From NCBI GenBank assembly GCA_003254905.1, contig QANU01043803.1:62001-126000 (forward strand): a stretch of 64,000 bases of DNA. Direction: 5' to 3'. The notes beneath the pieces are model-generated. The model made no database searches. It was given only the letters and a program-made list of their open reading frames with translations, and was not told where the DNA came from. Below are positions 1 through 12,162 of this stretch, in pieces. The stretch comes from Nissolia schottii. Lineage: Eukaryota; Streptophyta; Magnoliopsida; Fabales; Fabaceae. Numbering within the stretch: the first letter of the stretch is position 1; each line of letters begins with the position of its first letter. A program made the translations under genes and the position numbers.

Positions 1-262
1 GTAGAAACAACATCTCTCCTTTAGCGTATGAGAAACAAATGCGTTCGTTCGTTGAAGTGGCCATAGTAATAAATTCATCAGCGAAATCCTTTTCTCAGCT
101 AACTCCTCCGAGTAAGTCAAAACAATTGACATTTTCCTCCTTCATGTCAGATTTCAGCATCAATACCTCATCCTTTAGCCAATCATACTTTTGAACATCT
201 TCTGAGTGAAATAGGTGACGAAGGCTGGGAGGAACAAATCTGGCCATTTGATACCTAACACA
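1..262 (-). other. Unidentified broken reading frame
   Basis: On the minus strand an ATG at 262-260 opens a frame reading MARFVPPSLRHLFHSEDVQK and onward for about 50 codons to a TGA near 115-113. The same frame then stays open to the window edge (includes ATSTNERICFSYAKGEMLF). Continuation past a single stop suggests a decayed coding sequence, possibly internal retroelement sequence because an LTR-like block lies just downstream on the plus strand. I do not recognise the family. An exon of a real gene running off the edge is the alternative. Confidence 0.2.
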
Positions 263-1165
263 AGAAAAATGGGGGAACCAAACCCTAATTTCACAGTGGC
301 TGAGATAATAACAGATACTAACATATCAAAATACTGCACAAGGTACTATTTGTGTGACCCTATAGTTCCCCCAAGCAAAATTCTACTGATAAGGGTTATG
401 GTTAGCACTGCCACTATAATCTAAGAAGAGACTTACAAAAATCTCTTATCAAAAAACATTCCTCAAATATAACACATCAAAGAATTTGCACATAGTCGTT
501 TCCAGAATCATCGTCAAACCTGCAAACACATACACAAAAAGCTACCTTGAGCATACATCTTCCTTAACCTAGAAACATCAACAATCTCACAACTATATAT
601 AACCCATAAGAACCATAAATGCAAACCTACCATGTTCAAAAATAACAAGGATTCTGAGTGATACTATTGAAGTTGTCAAAAGCCCTAAATTCATGGAAAA
701 GAGTGTGGAAATCGCAAAACTGGAGGCACAAAAAGCAAACAACAGAAGTTGACTCACCTTGTAGTGGAGGAAGATGATGAAGATATGAAGCGAACAAAAT
801 TCTCCCTTAAACTTTGATCAACCTTGACATAAAGAAATAGAAGAAGAAAAAGAAATTTTGAAAAAGGAAGAAGAGGAAGTGAAAGAGAAACGGTTATGAA
901 AGAAAATTAAATAAAATGAGTTTTTAAAACCTCCCTCTATCCTCTCACTGGAAATGTGAAAAGGTAGGGGTAGAAGCATAAAATTATAGGGTTGTCCTAT
1001 GGACAAGATGGGAAATTCATAGGCCTGCTACGTTTGCCACCATCAAATCAATACTTATCTTCCCTATAAAGTCATGATTACTTTACAACTTAACTCAGAA
1101 GTCCTAAAGGCCACAACGAAATCAACAAAGCAAGGTAGAAATACCTGGAACTCGGCTAGAACTTG
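263..1165. other. No recognisable feature
   Basis: AT-rich sequence. The only open frames are short and low-complexity (Phe/Ser-rich around 818-1006 on the minus strand). I see nothing I can support here. Confidence 0.5.
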
Positions 1166-1735
1166 ACATGTGACTTACTTCATGCATCGACTTAAGGGCT
1201 TATGTTACAGCTTAAACCTGGGTCCGAGAAATCTACATGTGACTTATTTCACACATCGACTTGGGGGGCTTATATTACAGGTTAAATCTGGGTCTGAGTT
1301 ACATAACATAATTCCGACATAAGTTGAGTCTAATATATTAACACTCTCAACCCGTTTAACCTAGAAATTCCATAACTGCTCATTAACTACTCAAGCAATT
1401 AATAGCCTGTTAGCATAACGACCGTAATGTATCAAAGGCATCATGGTCACCATTATACACACAAGTAATAATTAGCCCATAACGACCATTGAGACAGTTA
1501 CAAATGCCTCATGATGGCTAGAACCTAGACCATCACCACATGGTATATAAGCATGAGCTTCCCTCATGTTTAGGTACGTTTTCTAACCATTATTTTATCT
1601 CATATTTACTCACAATCTAACTTAGGCATCAGAGTGTCTTTGCAGGTACCACCATCGCCTTCCAAGGCCTTATCCATCCTCGCGTTCGCTGCCTTCAAGC
1701 TCTTGGAACCATCTAAGGCCAGAGTTACAGACTAC
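1166..1735 (+). mobile_element. LTR-like fragment of a gypsy (Tat-type) element
   Basis: A TGTTACAG start at 1203 is followed by a TATA-like TGGTATATAAGC near 1540 and by the motif CATCAGAGTGTCTTTGCAGG near 1628. That motif is shared with two other LTRs in this window (about 30270 and 42280). The first 130 bases are a 66-bp near-tandem duplication (1166-1231 and 1232-1297) of a block ending in a purine-rich run plus the LTR start, as if a polypurine tract and LTR edge had been copied. The 3' end is probably at GTTACA (1729) or ACTACA (1735). I found no target duplication, so this is a fragment rather than a proven solo LTR. Confidence 0.5.
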
Positions 1736-4106
1736 ATCTCAGGTTTGTCCAATTTGTCCATAACACAAATTAAACAAACAAATTCTCGTGTTCTCTTTTA
1801 TTTTTGTGTGTGTGTGTGGTGTTAGGTAACCTAAATAATCTAACTAAAGTGACTATGATATAATATATGGTACTGATGATAATCATGATGCATGATCCAT
1901 TTATGTAGACGTACAAATTAATTAATTAGCATCGGTTTCAAAACACGGCTTATTTTTCTCTGCATCCATGGAGTTGCATAAATTTGTCCTCATTTTTGGT
2001 TTGTCATCAAGAGTGTCGTATAGCTGATATAATTAGTGATGATAATTTGTACCCTACCTGTAGATACCTACTCTAATTAATTTCGATGAATGGGGGTAAA
2101 AATTCACTCTTTAAGAAGTAATTACCCGAAATTACCCACATGGATTAGATTATGGTTAGAGTTTAAATGTGTTCACCCTAGTCCTACTCGCACCTTATAT
2201 ATTATGTTTTATTTTTTTATTATAACTTTCTTTGTTCTACTACTATATTCAAATTTGTTTTGTTCTTCTTCATAATTTTCTTGATGCTATACTTATATTT
2301 TCACACATCATACCCTTTTATAAGGTTTAAACTCTACTTTGTTTAGATCATTTTCTTACAACTATATTCAAATTTTCTTTGTACATAACTTGTGACGTAA
2401 TAATTTCATTTATGTTAAAATATTTATTAAAGACAAATGTCTATATATGTAGTTGTTCTATTTTCTTTTTATATTTTTTTATAAAATAAATATGAATAGA
2501 AGGTGAAAATTAATTTCATCAATCTGATTTGTCTAAAGAAGCTTGCATATTTTCACTTTAATATGTGTTGGTTTTATTGTGTTAACGTGACTATATATAT
2601 ATATTATTTAGATGTTAATGAATTGTGTTGTTGATATTTTAAATTATGTTATTCTTATGCACTAAAATAATTGTTTTTTGTAGTTGACACTTATATTATA
2701 TAAACATAAAATTATTTTTTAAAAAGTAATGGGTAGGGTAGGGCAAGGGTATAAATACTTTTCTTTGGGTATGATTAGAGCTTTTATTTGTAAAACCTGC
2801 GAGTGAGATAGAGTGAAGTTTTTTTTATTCAAAAAGTTCAAGGATAGAGTTAGGGTTGAGTCAAAATCATACCCAACTCTACTCATTACCATCCCTATAT
2901 ATAATGTGTCAAAAAAGGAAAGCCTAGAATAATTAATGAGATTAATATTATTTTTCAATATCTCATGCAATGAGTAAGGATGTGGATGAGATGGATATGG
3001 CAAAAAAAACACGTCATAATATGTACCTATACTAATGACATGTTTTGACTAATTAGTGAGTAGAAGTTAACACATTATGATCCTCTTGATAACGATACTT
3101 CTTTAGTTCTAATTAATAATCATAGACCATAATTTGACTCACTAGCTCTAGTACTGAAATGATAATGACTGCCTCTCTTTTTGTTTCAAATATAATTGAA
3201 AAAAAAATGATAGAACTCAATTGTTTTATTTGAGTAGGGTCTGCCTACTGTATAATGATCAAAACTATCTTTTTAACATTTCAAAAAATAATTATAAAAC
3301 TCAAATTTGGGATATTGTTTAAGAAAAATAAACGCTTAAACACTTAAACCAACAAAATATGGTTTTCTGTTGGTAAATTAATTAACTATTGTCTTTTTTA
3401 TAATGTATTTCATTGACAATCAGCATATCCATGTATGCTATTTCTCTTTCAATGATCAATTCTCTTTTTATTTCTTTTTTTCTTTAGATTTTATATTTTC
3501 CTTTTGTATTAACGCATATTTTTTTTTTGTTAATACTTCAGAAATTACATTTAATGGAGTTTGAACCTAAGACCTTATTCATACTATCTAAATTTTTATT
3601 GATAGACCAATCCTAGTGACTTTGTATTAACGCATATGCTATTACATAAGAATTAATTAGTATATATATTCATATCATTAGAAAAAAATAAATTGAAGAT
3701 CATCATGAGTATCTACATTCTTTAGAATAACAATAAAAAAAAAGGGGCTAAGGAAAGATAAGTGCATTCTTCTGAATTAATTACTAATAATTATCAATCC
3801 ACCTCAACAAAAGAAGGTACTAGGAAGAATTGCTAGTTCCTTACAAGAATAACTAAAATTACAGATTAATTAACATTGTTTTGTGACATCTTAAATATAA
3901 CTCAATGAGTTATCCTAATTAGATTAGAGACAATACATAATAATGGATGTACACATATTTTTCCATCTGAATATATATCATGAATATGCCATGCATATAG
4001 CATCGTGAGCAATCGACCTTTTTCATTATTACAAGATTTGACTGCTCAAGATGTTATATATATTCTAGCCAAATTTGAAGGATTTAATTTGCTGCATGCA
4101 TGCAAG
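1736..4106. other. Intergenic, AT-rich, no gene seen
   Basis: This stretch has only short open frames, poly-T/poly-A runs and a short GT repeat near 1802-1820. It lies downstream of the bHLH gene that ends at 4107. I see no RNA gene or intact mobile element in it. Confidence 0.5.
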
Positions 4107-7100
4107 TTAAAATCCACTACCATATGCAGGTGACCAGTAATCAGCTCCATTTTCATTTCCAATATGTTGGGTGCAAGACACAGGAACCAGGCACAAACCT
4201 CTACTCCTCAAGTCTTTTGCTTTATCTTTTCCACATTCCTGATTATTAGTTTTCATTCATAAATAAATAAGTTAATAAATAAGGCGCTAATCGTTAATTC
4301 TTTTTCTTCTACAAATAAGAAATAATTGCAATCAATATATATAAAGAGTAAAACTAGAGTTTCGTCATGTTACAAATTTGTCGGTGAATTGGAAAACGCA
4401 AACAATTTGATCGCTGAATTTAGTCGATCTTTTTAAAAAACTATTATGTTAATTCAAAAACCAAATTTTTACTCTGTTTGTATAATTAATTGGATATATT
4501 TATGCACCAAATTATATATATATATATACACACACAGTGACAAATTTGTTCCACCCCAAATTTTTAAGGGATTTCTATATATTATCTTCACGATTAATTG
4601 ATTAGTGGAAAGCCTAAAAGCTTCTGCTAAGGTTATACCCCATACAATGCAACTAATGATGATAATGATAATAATGATTAGGGATGACACTCATAACATA
4701 CCCAAAAATAACAAATGAGTCAATGAAAGGAGAATATACTAAACTCGTCATGGGACAGTCTTTGTGTAAAAAGAAAGAAATACCTGGCTTGGAGCTGCCT
4801 TTCTTTTCAGGCCAGAGTCATTCAACAGCTACATGCATGGAAAATAAAAATAAAAAGAAGGAAAGATAAATAATTATAAAAAGTATTAGTATAATTTCAC
4901 ATCCTCTCTCTCTCTCTCTCTATACACTTTTTGACTTCAAATGAGCAGTGCAGCCTCACATTTATGCTTTTCACTAGCTTTAAAAGGGGTTATAAAAAGC
5001 TGAGAAACCATGTTATTTTTAATGTTTTTCCTTTTTCTTTCCTTTCTTTCTTGGGTTTAATTTAATTAATTAACAATGCAATAATTGCAAATGATCCTCC
5101 TAATATTTGATTCTAATGGAAAGTTGATGGATCCAATAAAGTGTATATAATATACCTGACCGGGGTCCTCAGGAAATACAGAATTCCTTTCTCCATGATG
5201 TACCTGTTTTTTTTTTTTTGGAAAAGAATAGATAAAAAAGAAGAAAATTTTCCTTCAATTATTCGTGGGACTAATTTAAACCCTATTTGACCACAGTTAA
5301 AATTTGATTTAATCTTTTTTTATTAAATTATAATGGGATTTACTTAAATTCTATCCATCACATCATATTTTAATGATAAACAAAAAAATTTATCATTGAC
5401 TCAAACTAATTTTTTTTAATAGAATGCAAAATCAAAATTCATAATTTATTAGAAGAAAAAATTTATTCAAGCCTTATTTTTATTAAGATAATAAGATTTG
5501 TTTTTAGTTAAAATTATCTTCAATCCTTATGCAATTAAAATTCACATTTATTTAAATTATGATTTTTAAGTCTAAATTTGAGTTTTTATATATTCATTGT
5601 TCTGTCTATTTTGTGATAATTTAGGGTTTCGAAATAAATTCTCTAGTTCACGTATCAAAGTAGTATTTATATAATAAAAAATGATAATATGATAATTAAA
5701 ATAGACAAATTTAGGATAATCACACTCATAAAAGTATGAGATTTACAGTGCACCTCACACTTTTGTGAAAGTAATTAGGGTAAATTGTAGAAACTATCCT
5801 TGAGATTTGACAAATTTGCATTCCACCTCAAACTATGTGAAAAATTGCATTCCACCCCATTTTTTAAGTACAACTTATCATTAATGATTTGTTAAGTTTC
5901 TATTTTTATTTCATTTTCCTATGTTTTCTGTTAGGCTAATGAAAATAGTAAAAACAATAAAGTTTTGTTTCCTATTTTTTATTTTTTGTGTTTGCTATTT
6001 TGTTCCAAAAAATCTAAAATATTATTTTATTATTTTCAATATTTTCATTATTTCTTTCACAAACTTTTGCAAATAGAAAATACATAAAATGAAAATAGAA
6101 ATTTAACAGATCATTGGTGATCAGTCATAATGAAAAACTAGAGTAGACTATAATTGTCTATATAATTTGGGGTAAAATGCAATTTTGTCAAACCTAAAGG
6201 ATAGTTTTTACAATTTACCCAAGTAATTATTTTAAGGTTGTTGATTTTATTTGTGACCTTACATTACTCTTATATTATTATTGTAGGAACATTTATTTGT
6301 TTCTTAGTTCTTATATTTATGTAAGTAGATGATTAAATTAAAACAGAAGGAATATATCTACTAACAACATTTTTGTCCTTCTGGCTTGTGATTTTGTAAT
6401 AGAGAGAGATAAAAGAGAATGCACTGGGAAAAGGGCTATACATAGTGTTGATTCCTCATGTTTTTTGATCCATTGCCCAAGTAAGGAGAACTCAATGCCT
6501 GCACCCAAGAACGGTTAAAATAAATAAAAAATTATAACCTCCACAAAGTAAAGAAGGTTTTTTGAGAGAAACATCAATATCAGTGGTGACACTTTTTAAG
6601 TGCATGCTCTTCAGTCTTCAATCACTGACTCTGATGAATGAATAGCTTCCACACACATAGAGCACAAAAATCACTATTGAATTATTTGAATTTATTTTAT
6701 ATGACACATCATGTAAATTTATTACCTAATTTATTATTAGATAAAATTTTAATAAAAAAATTTTTATATAAAAAAGGTTTAAACCCAAAGAGGAAAAACA
6801 AATACAAGCCGAACTATCTACTGAGTTGAACAAAACTTAATTAATGTTGATTATGTCTCGCTAAAATTTCTCAAAAAAAAAATATTGTAAAACAAAATTT
6901 GAGGAAGAAAAAAATACACAACCCACACAAGACAGAATAATAATGGGACTTACCCTTATTAAACCTCATCGAGTCACCATAATAATATTTCATGCAAAAA
7001 ATAATATAAATACCTTTTCTCTGAGAATAACATGTATCTAATGTATGTGTGTGTGGTTTTTTGTGGAGAGAAGAGAAACATGGATGACCTCAATTTGAGT

Positions 7101-9080
7101 CTGGAGGAATCTGATGTATCCAATGGCTTCTAACAAGACAGAAGCTGTGTCAGTCTGCAAAAGCGAAACAAACACACACCACAACGCCCGGTCATCTTTT
7201 TCTCTTTTCTTTTTAGGTTAAAAGTGAAATTCCAATCAATGAGAAAAAAAATTTAAGAAAGATAAATGAAGGGTACTTTGACATATATTGGATCATAGAA
7301 AGATGGAAAATAACTGTTCACTGGGGACTTGTAAAGACTAGAAACCAAACACACAAGGCACAATTGTAATCAATGGTTTATGGTTTATAATTTGAGATTA
7401 GTTTTTATGCATTTGTAGAAATTTTTTATACCATATATGTGAATATTTTTTTCTTCAAGAAGTGTGTGGTGGAAAAACATTTTAGATGATGTAGCAATAC
7501 ATTCAATTGAATGTTTATATAAAATAATTTTACATTAATAATATATTAAAGTAAAGTTACTTTTAATAATTTTATTCTGGTGCTTGAATAAATTATTGTT
7601 TTATAAGCCATGTTATTATGACGACGGTTATGGATAATCTTTGACCAATCATACTCATAAAAATGTAGAATTGGTGGTGGATCTCATCATGGTGAGTCTC
7701 ACATTTTTATTAATGTGGTTGTTCATATAAATTGTCCAAAATAATTGTCATAATATCATTTTCTTATTTTATATCTAGTTAATTAGTGTATACGTGTGTG
7801 TTGCGTTAATTTTGTACATTATAGAATTTTAGTAATGGAGTGATTGGTATATCATTTACCTTTCCAAATGGGGAAACTAGCTGGTGAAGAGCTGTAATTC
7901 TATCACCAAGCTTCTCCTTTCTCACCTGATCATTACACACAATTCAGATTTATATATGGAAATGAGTACATGATTAATTCATATACATGCTTTTCTCTCT
8001 TTCAGATCATGTATATGCATATATACTTAGCAACAGAAAGAATATTACAGTCTTGGAGAGACAGACAAACAAAGAAACACAACACTCAATAACTCAATTA
8101 GTAGAAGTTACTATGAACCGTCTAGTGATAAGGGACTTGGGTAGTATGCATGAGGTCTGAGATTTAAATCTCATCAGTGTTGCCGATGTAAAAAAAAATA
8201 AAAAACTCAATTAGTAGTCAGAGAGAGAATTTGTGGGTTAATTATACCTTCAAAGGTGGTTGGTTTGAAGATGGCTGACCCTTAGCCTTCTTACAAACTC
8301 CATCCGTGGTTGTGCTGTTACTCTAGGGCAGAATAAATCAAGAGATAGAGATGAAATTAATTAATTTGAAATTTTATACATATATTAAAGAAGTTAATCT
8401 ATGCATGCTTAAATTAGTAATATTCAATAGATTAAAAAAAGTTACCTCAGTTGTGCCATATGGTAATTGATTCTTCCTATGATGTTCTGCCTTGTGATAA
8501 GTAAAATCCAATAAACTATTATTGTTGCTAGTGACACTTGACCTAGGGGAATTAGAAACTGGTGGCACCATATTATGTGATGATGATGACCAAGAAGCCT
8601 GAAATTCCTCCTCATTCCCAAATTGGCCATACAAGTTAATATTATTGCCACTTTGGGGAACCTCTTGCTTTAACATTACATCAACAAAATTATTAGGAAC
8701 TCTTGGTGGTGATGATGATGGATTTTGTTGGAAATGATTGAATCCAAGCCTCTCTTCTTCTCCTGGTAATCCAGTGCTGCAAAAACAAAACACAACCCAA
8801 AATATTAATTTCACACTAAAAAAAAAAAGGGAATTAAACTCAACGCAAACTGGTGGGGTCTAAAAAAAACGAATGTACACAGTCTTATTCTCATAAATAA
8901 AGAAAATATTTTCAAGAATTAAACTCATAAAACAACAACCTTAAATATTATTCAGCCATGTCACCCCACCACTAACACAAACAAACAAAAAAAAACCTTG
9001 AACTAATGTATGGTATTTGATCAACCTAACAAAAAAAACCAATCTATCAAACATTTTTTTCAGAGACATACATATACATG

Positions 9081-9120
<40 letters not shown>

Positions 9121-9385
9121 ATATAAATAAAAAGTGTATGTTGAATAACACACTATATATAAACACATACATAGGAACAAATTAAGAAGAGGGAGAAAGA
9201 GAGAGAGGATCTTACAAAAGAAGTTGGCTCCATGATGATTGAGGAGGAGGTTCTGGAATTTCATTCAAAGAATTATTAAAAGGAGCACTTGAAGAAGAAG
9301 AAGACGACCCAAGAACATATTGAGGAGGGATCAAAGATGATGGTGGATTCATACTCCACCAATAATTAGGGTTCCCAGCCATCAT
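4107..9385 (-). CDS. bHLH68/bHLH133-like atypical bHLH transcription factor, 9 exons
   Basis: Nuclear transcription factor of the plant subgroup containing bHLH68, 112, 123 and 133. Coding exons on the minus strand: 9385-9216, 8776-8446, 8322-8248, 7925-7860, 7154-7089, 6498-6442, 5203-5156, 4828-4784 and 4238-4107. All junctions are GT-AG and in phase, giving 329 residues. The start is [10 protein letters not shown] with an in-frame TAG two codons upstream. Residues 14-56 are Ser/Pro-rich and end near SSWSQLLF, a motif shared with bHLH68. The bHLH domain is about residues 193-242 ([10 protein letters not shown], then [20 protein letters not shown]), followed by FPEDPGQ and the conserved tail [13 protein letters not shown] ... 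ADYW. The basic region lacks the His and Glu that contact an E-box, as is usual in this subgroup. Introns hold a SINE, a Mutator-type MITE, an (AT)n run and a (TC)n run. Orthology within the subgroup is not resolved. Confidence 0.93.
4904..4922. repeat. (TC)n microsatellite in bHLH intron
   Basis: About nine TC units between the exons ending at 5156 and starting at 4828. Confidence 0.8.
5778..6220. mobile_element. Mutator-type MITE in bHLH intron 6
   Basis: A 443-bp element starts GGGTAAATTG and ends CAATTTACCC, with imperfect terminal inverted repeats of about 80 bp. It is flanked by a perfect 9-bp duplication AAGTAATTA at 5769-5777 and 6221-6229. A 9-bp duplication is the hallmark of the Mutator superfamily. 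It encodes no protein and lies wholly within the intron between 6442 and 5203. Confidence 0.85.
8105..8203 (+). mobile_element. Short SINE-like retroposon in bHLH intron 3
   Basis: A 99-bp body ends in an A-rich tail (TAAAAAAAAATAAAAA) and is bracketed by a perfect 14-bp duplication AACTCAATTAGTAG at 8091-8104 and 8204-8217. A B-box-like block (GAGATTTAAATCTC, about 8158-8171) fits a tRNA-derived SINE; the A-box is not clear. It lies opposite to the host gene strand. Confidence 0.75.
9086..9117. repeat. (AT)n microsatellite in bHLH intron 1
   Basis: About 16 AT units in the intron between exons 9216 and 8776. Confidence 0.9.
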
Positions 9386-9510
9386 TTGCTAATTTTAATT
9401 CACTAGTACAAAGATAAGAGTACTCTCAATTTCATGCCTTAAAAAAAAAAATAGAACATACGAGAAATTAATCAAATTTTTTTTAGCCTTCCCTTTCCCT
9501 TCCTACTTTT

Positions 9511-9534
9511 CTTCTTCTTCTTCTTCTTCTTCTT
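9511..9534. repeat. (CTT)n run in the bHLH 5' leader
   Basis: Eight CTT units (GAA on the sense strand), about 130 bases upstream of the bHLH start codon and downstream of the likely TATA box, so probably transcribed as 5' UTR. Confidence 0.75.
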
Positions 9535-9667
9535 ATCTTTCACCTTTGTGAGAGGATATTAATTTTCCTTGTATGTGCACCCAAACAAGGCCTTTGGCTA
9601 AAGCTTTGAGAGCTATGTTTTTGCTTTCTTATGGTTGGAAGAACTTAAAAAGTTTTTAGGAGTCTTA

Positions 9668-9681
9668 GTATTTTTATAGAG
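9668..9681 (-). promoter_or_regulatory. Candidate TATA box of the bHLH gene
   Basis: The minus strand reads CTCTATAAAAATAC about 285 bases upstream of the ATG at 9385. This fits a plant TATA box with a 5' leader of about 250 bases. Not verified by transcript data. Confidence 0.5.
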
Positions 9682-10398
9682 TTTAGGGGTTGAGAAACTT
9701 TGCATATGTATGTGTGTTGCTTTTTCCTTCCCTTTCCCCTTTACTTTCATTTATTCAGTGTTCCCTTTTTTATTATAATTAAAAGTGGAACGAAAAAGGT
9801 GGGTATGGTGGCCAGTGTTTTGAGGCTATAAACTAATGATTAAATAATGGGTGGAATTAATTCCTTAATTTGGGTTATTTGCACCTTGGGATTGTTTTGG
9901 GCTAGGGTTGAGGGTAGGGTATAGTATACAGTATATATATTGAGATCAATGTCAGATGCTTTATTTATTCTCTGTAGCAATAATTCAATCTTTAATAAAC
10001 AAAACTATATAATCTCAGTGGGTGATTAAAATAATATAGACTAACATGCTACAAAGACAAAATTATTTGTAATGATGGTTGTTAGAATTAGACAAGATAC
10101 AAAGAATGTTATTTTATAAACCAATAGAATGAAAAATGTCTATTTATTTTAACAAAGTTAGAAATAAGGGGTCTTCAATTATAATCGTAAAAAATTTCAA
10201 TAGTTTAAAACTCATTTCACTTAGATATATATACTATACAATACAATAAAAGAGATTCATGAAAATATTTTTTTTTTCAATTTTTCTTTCATCTTTATCT
10301 TTACAAATAATTTGTTTAACTATCTTTCTTGGTTTAAAAATATCATTACTTCCTCATCTTCAAATCATTTGATTGTTCCCACACACACCCCCCCCCCC
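9682..10398. other. Upstream region of the bHLH gene
   Basis: AT-rich presumed promoter sequence with no gene. It ends in an AC run and an unstable poly-C tract broken by one ambiguous base at 10399, which looks like a sequencing or assembly problem. Confidence 0.5.
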
Positions 10399-10400
10399 NA

Positions 10401-10615
10401 TGTTACATGTACACCCAATTTCATACACCCATACATACACCATTAATAATGCACAAACTTTATTCTCACGAGTACACAAACATTACAAACTTATAAATGA
10501 TACTCTCAACTATACTTAATTAAGTGCACAAACATTACATGAGTTAAAACACAAACTTTATGTATATAAATACGGGGTGTATGTATGGTGTATGGTTTTT
10601 GGTGTACGTGTAGCA
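10401..10615. mobile_element. 215-bp MITE with about 40-bp inverted repeats
   Basis: The left end reads TGTTACATGTACACCC and the right end, reverse-complemented, TGCTACACGTACACC. Both continue with CATACACC/ATACATACACC blocks, giving terminal inverted repeats of about 40 bp. The same termini flank the 3.1 kb element at 41587-44671, so this looks like its short non-autonomous relative. The left flank is the ambiguous poly-C tract, so no target duplication can be read. Confidence 0.65.
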
Positions 10616-10929
10616 GAACTCGGATCAGTTTTTCAACATTATTTCCAAGCTTTCTTTTTCTATTCCTACGTGAATCTATTTCAATCTCTCTATTTTTTAT
10701 TTCATCTATTTCTGTAACAAATCCGACCCTTGCACCTTAAAGTCATTATCCCACGTGTCAAAATGGGATACTCAATAACTTTTTTATCCTACTAATATCA
10801 CTTAAAATAATTACTTATTACACAAATCATTTGTTTTGTAACCATGAAGCGTCTCTCAAACTACACTAGTGAAATATAATTTAAATGGAGTTTGTTATAT
10901 ATGGAATCCATTTGAATATATGTCATAAT

Positions 10930-11120
10930 TTGATTTATCTACATTAGTATGAGCATTAAATCCTTAAAAGTTTTTTGAGTGCTTTAAAATTTTTCTAAAA
11001 ATAATATAGGGATATTTGAACCCTTTAATATCTTCAACACCCTCAACATTCGCACTGACAAAAAGCATGTGGTTTGCCATGTGTATGTGTATTTTTTTTT
11101 CCAACTCTTCTCTCTATGTG
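10930..11120 (+). repeat. Direct repeat, copy 1
   Basis: About 190 bp (containing TGCTTTAAAATTTTTCTAAA and CAAAAAGCATG) resembles 12700-12895 in the same orientation, 1.77 kb away. Its nature is unknown. Confidence 0.6.
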
Positions 11121-11329
11121 TCACTCATAATTTACAATAATTAATGCTACATGTATAACGAAAAAATGTTCATCATACAGTCAACATGTAGTTAGGTACA
11201 ACATGCACCGAGATAAACACAAAAAATTTTCAAAACAGATAAAAAACACATTACAAAACAGATAAATAAATATTTTTAATTACAGAAGCAAAATAAAATG
11301 GGACTTGAACCCATTTAACTAGTGAAAAA

Positions 11330-12162
11330 TAGGGTGAAAATAGGTTGAGCCAAACTAGGCTTTGGTTATAATAAGTCTAGCATGCTTCAAAATTATTCGG
11401 CTTAAGTATGAGTCCGTTACTCATCATAGGCTTTTTTTAAGCTCATTCTAACCTTTTTAAAAGTCTAATCTAGACTAAAAGCCTATTCAAAGGGCTACTT
11501 GAAACAAAGGGAAAAAAAATTATATATTATCTGTCAATGAAGCTTTACATGTTGTTTATCTAATTAATTCATTAACAAGAAATACAGAAAATGACATTTT
11601 TTTAGTTATTTAAATTTGATACAGTCAAGATAAACATGACAGAAGATAAATCATACAAGTAACTAAGAAAAAAATACATTCCTCAAAGATTGAAGTTATA
11701 TGACAAGAGAAAATAAATTAATAATTAATACAACTAAATGTTACAATGACTACTTAAACTTGGTGAGATTGCACGAGAAAATGCATGGACGGTGGTGACA
11801 CCAATGTACAAAGAGGTATTTGAGAGAGTGAGAAAGATGAGAAGGGAGAGAGATTTTGAATCTAGTTAAATTTAATTACAAAAATAAGTTAATATTTGAT
11901 TTTTCTTTTTGAACTAATGCTTTCAATGTTCAATTTTTTTTTAGTAAATATGTATGGGTTTAGGGTGTGGGCCTATTGTGCCTAATAAGCCTTTTGTGCC
12001 TAATGAGCCTTTTTTATAACTTATAACTTAACCTATTTAGCTAAAAAAAGGTTTTTTAGAAGTCAGAACTGACTTGTTTGGTAAATATGGAAGGTCTTAC
12101 TAGGTCTTAAACGAGTTCAGCCAGAGGCCATTGACGAGTGGCCTGACTTATTTCCACCCATA
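11330..12162. mobile_element. hAT-type MITE, old copy
   Basis: The left end is TAGGGTGAAAATAGG and the right end, reverse-complemented, TATGGGTGGAAATAAG. Flanks GTGAAAAA (11322-11329) and ATGAAAAG (12163-12170) match at 6 of 8 bases, as expected for an eroded 8-bp hAT duplication. The termini belong to the TAGGGGTG family seen four more times in this window. No transposase is readable. Confidence 0.6.
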
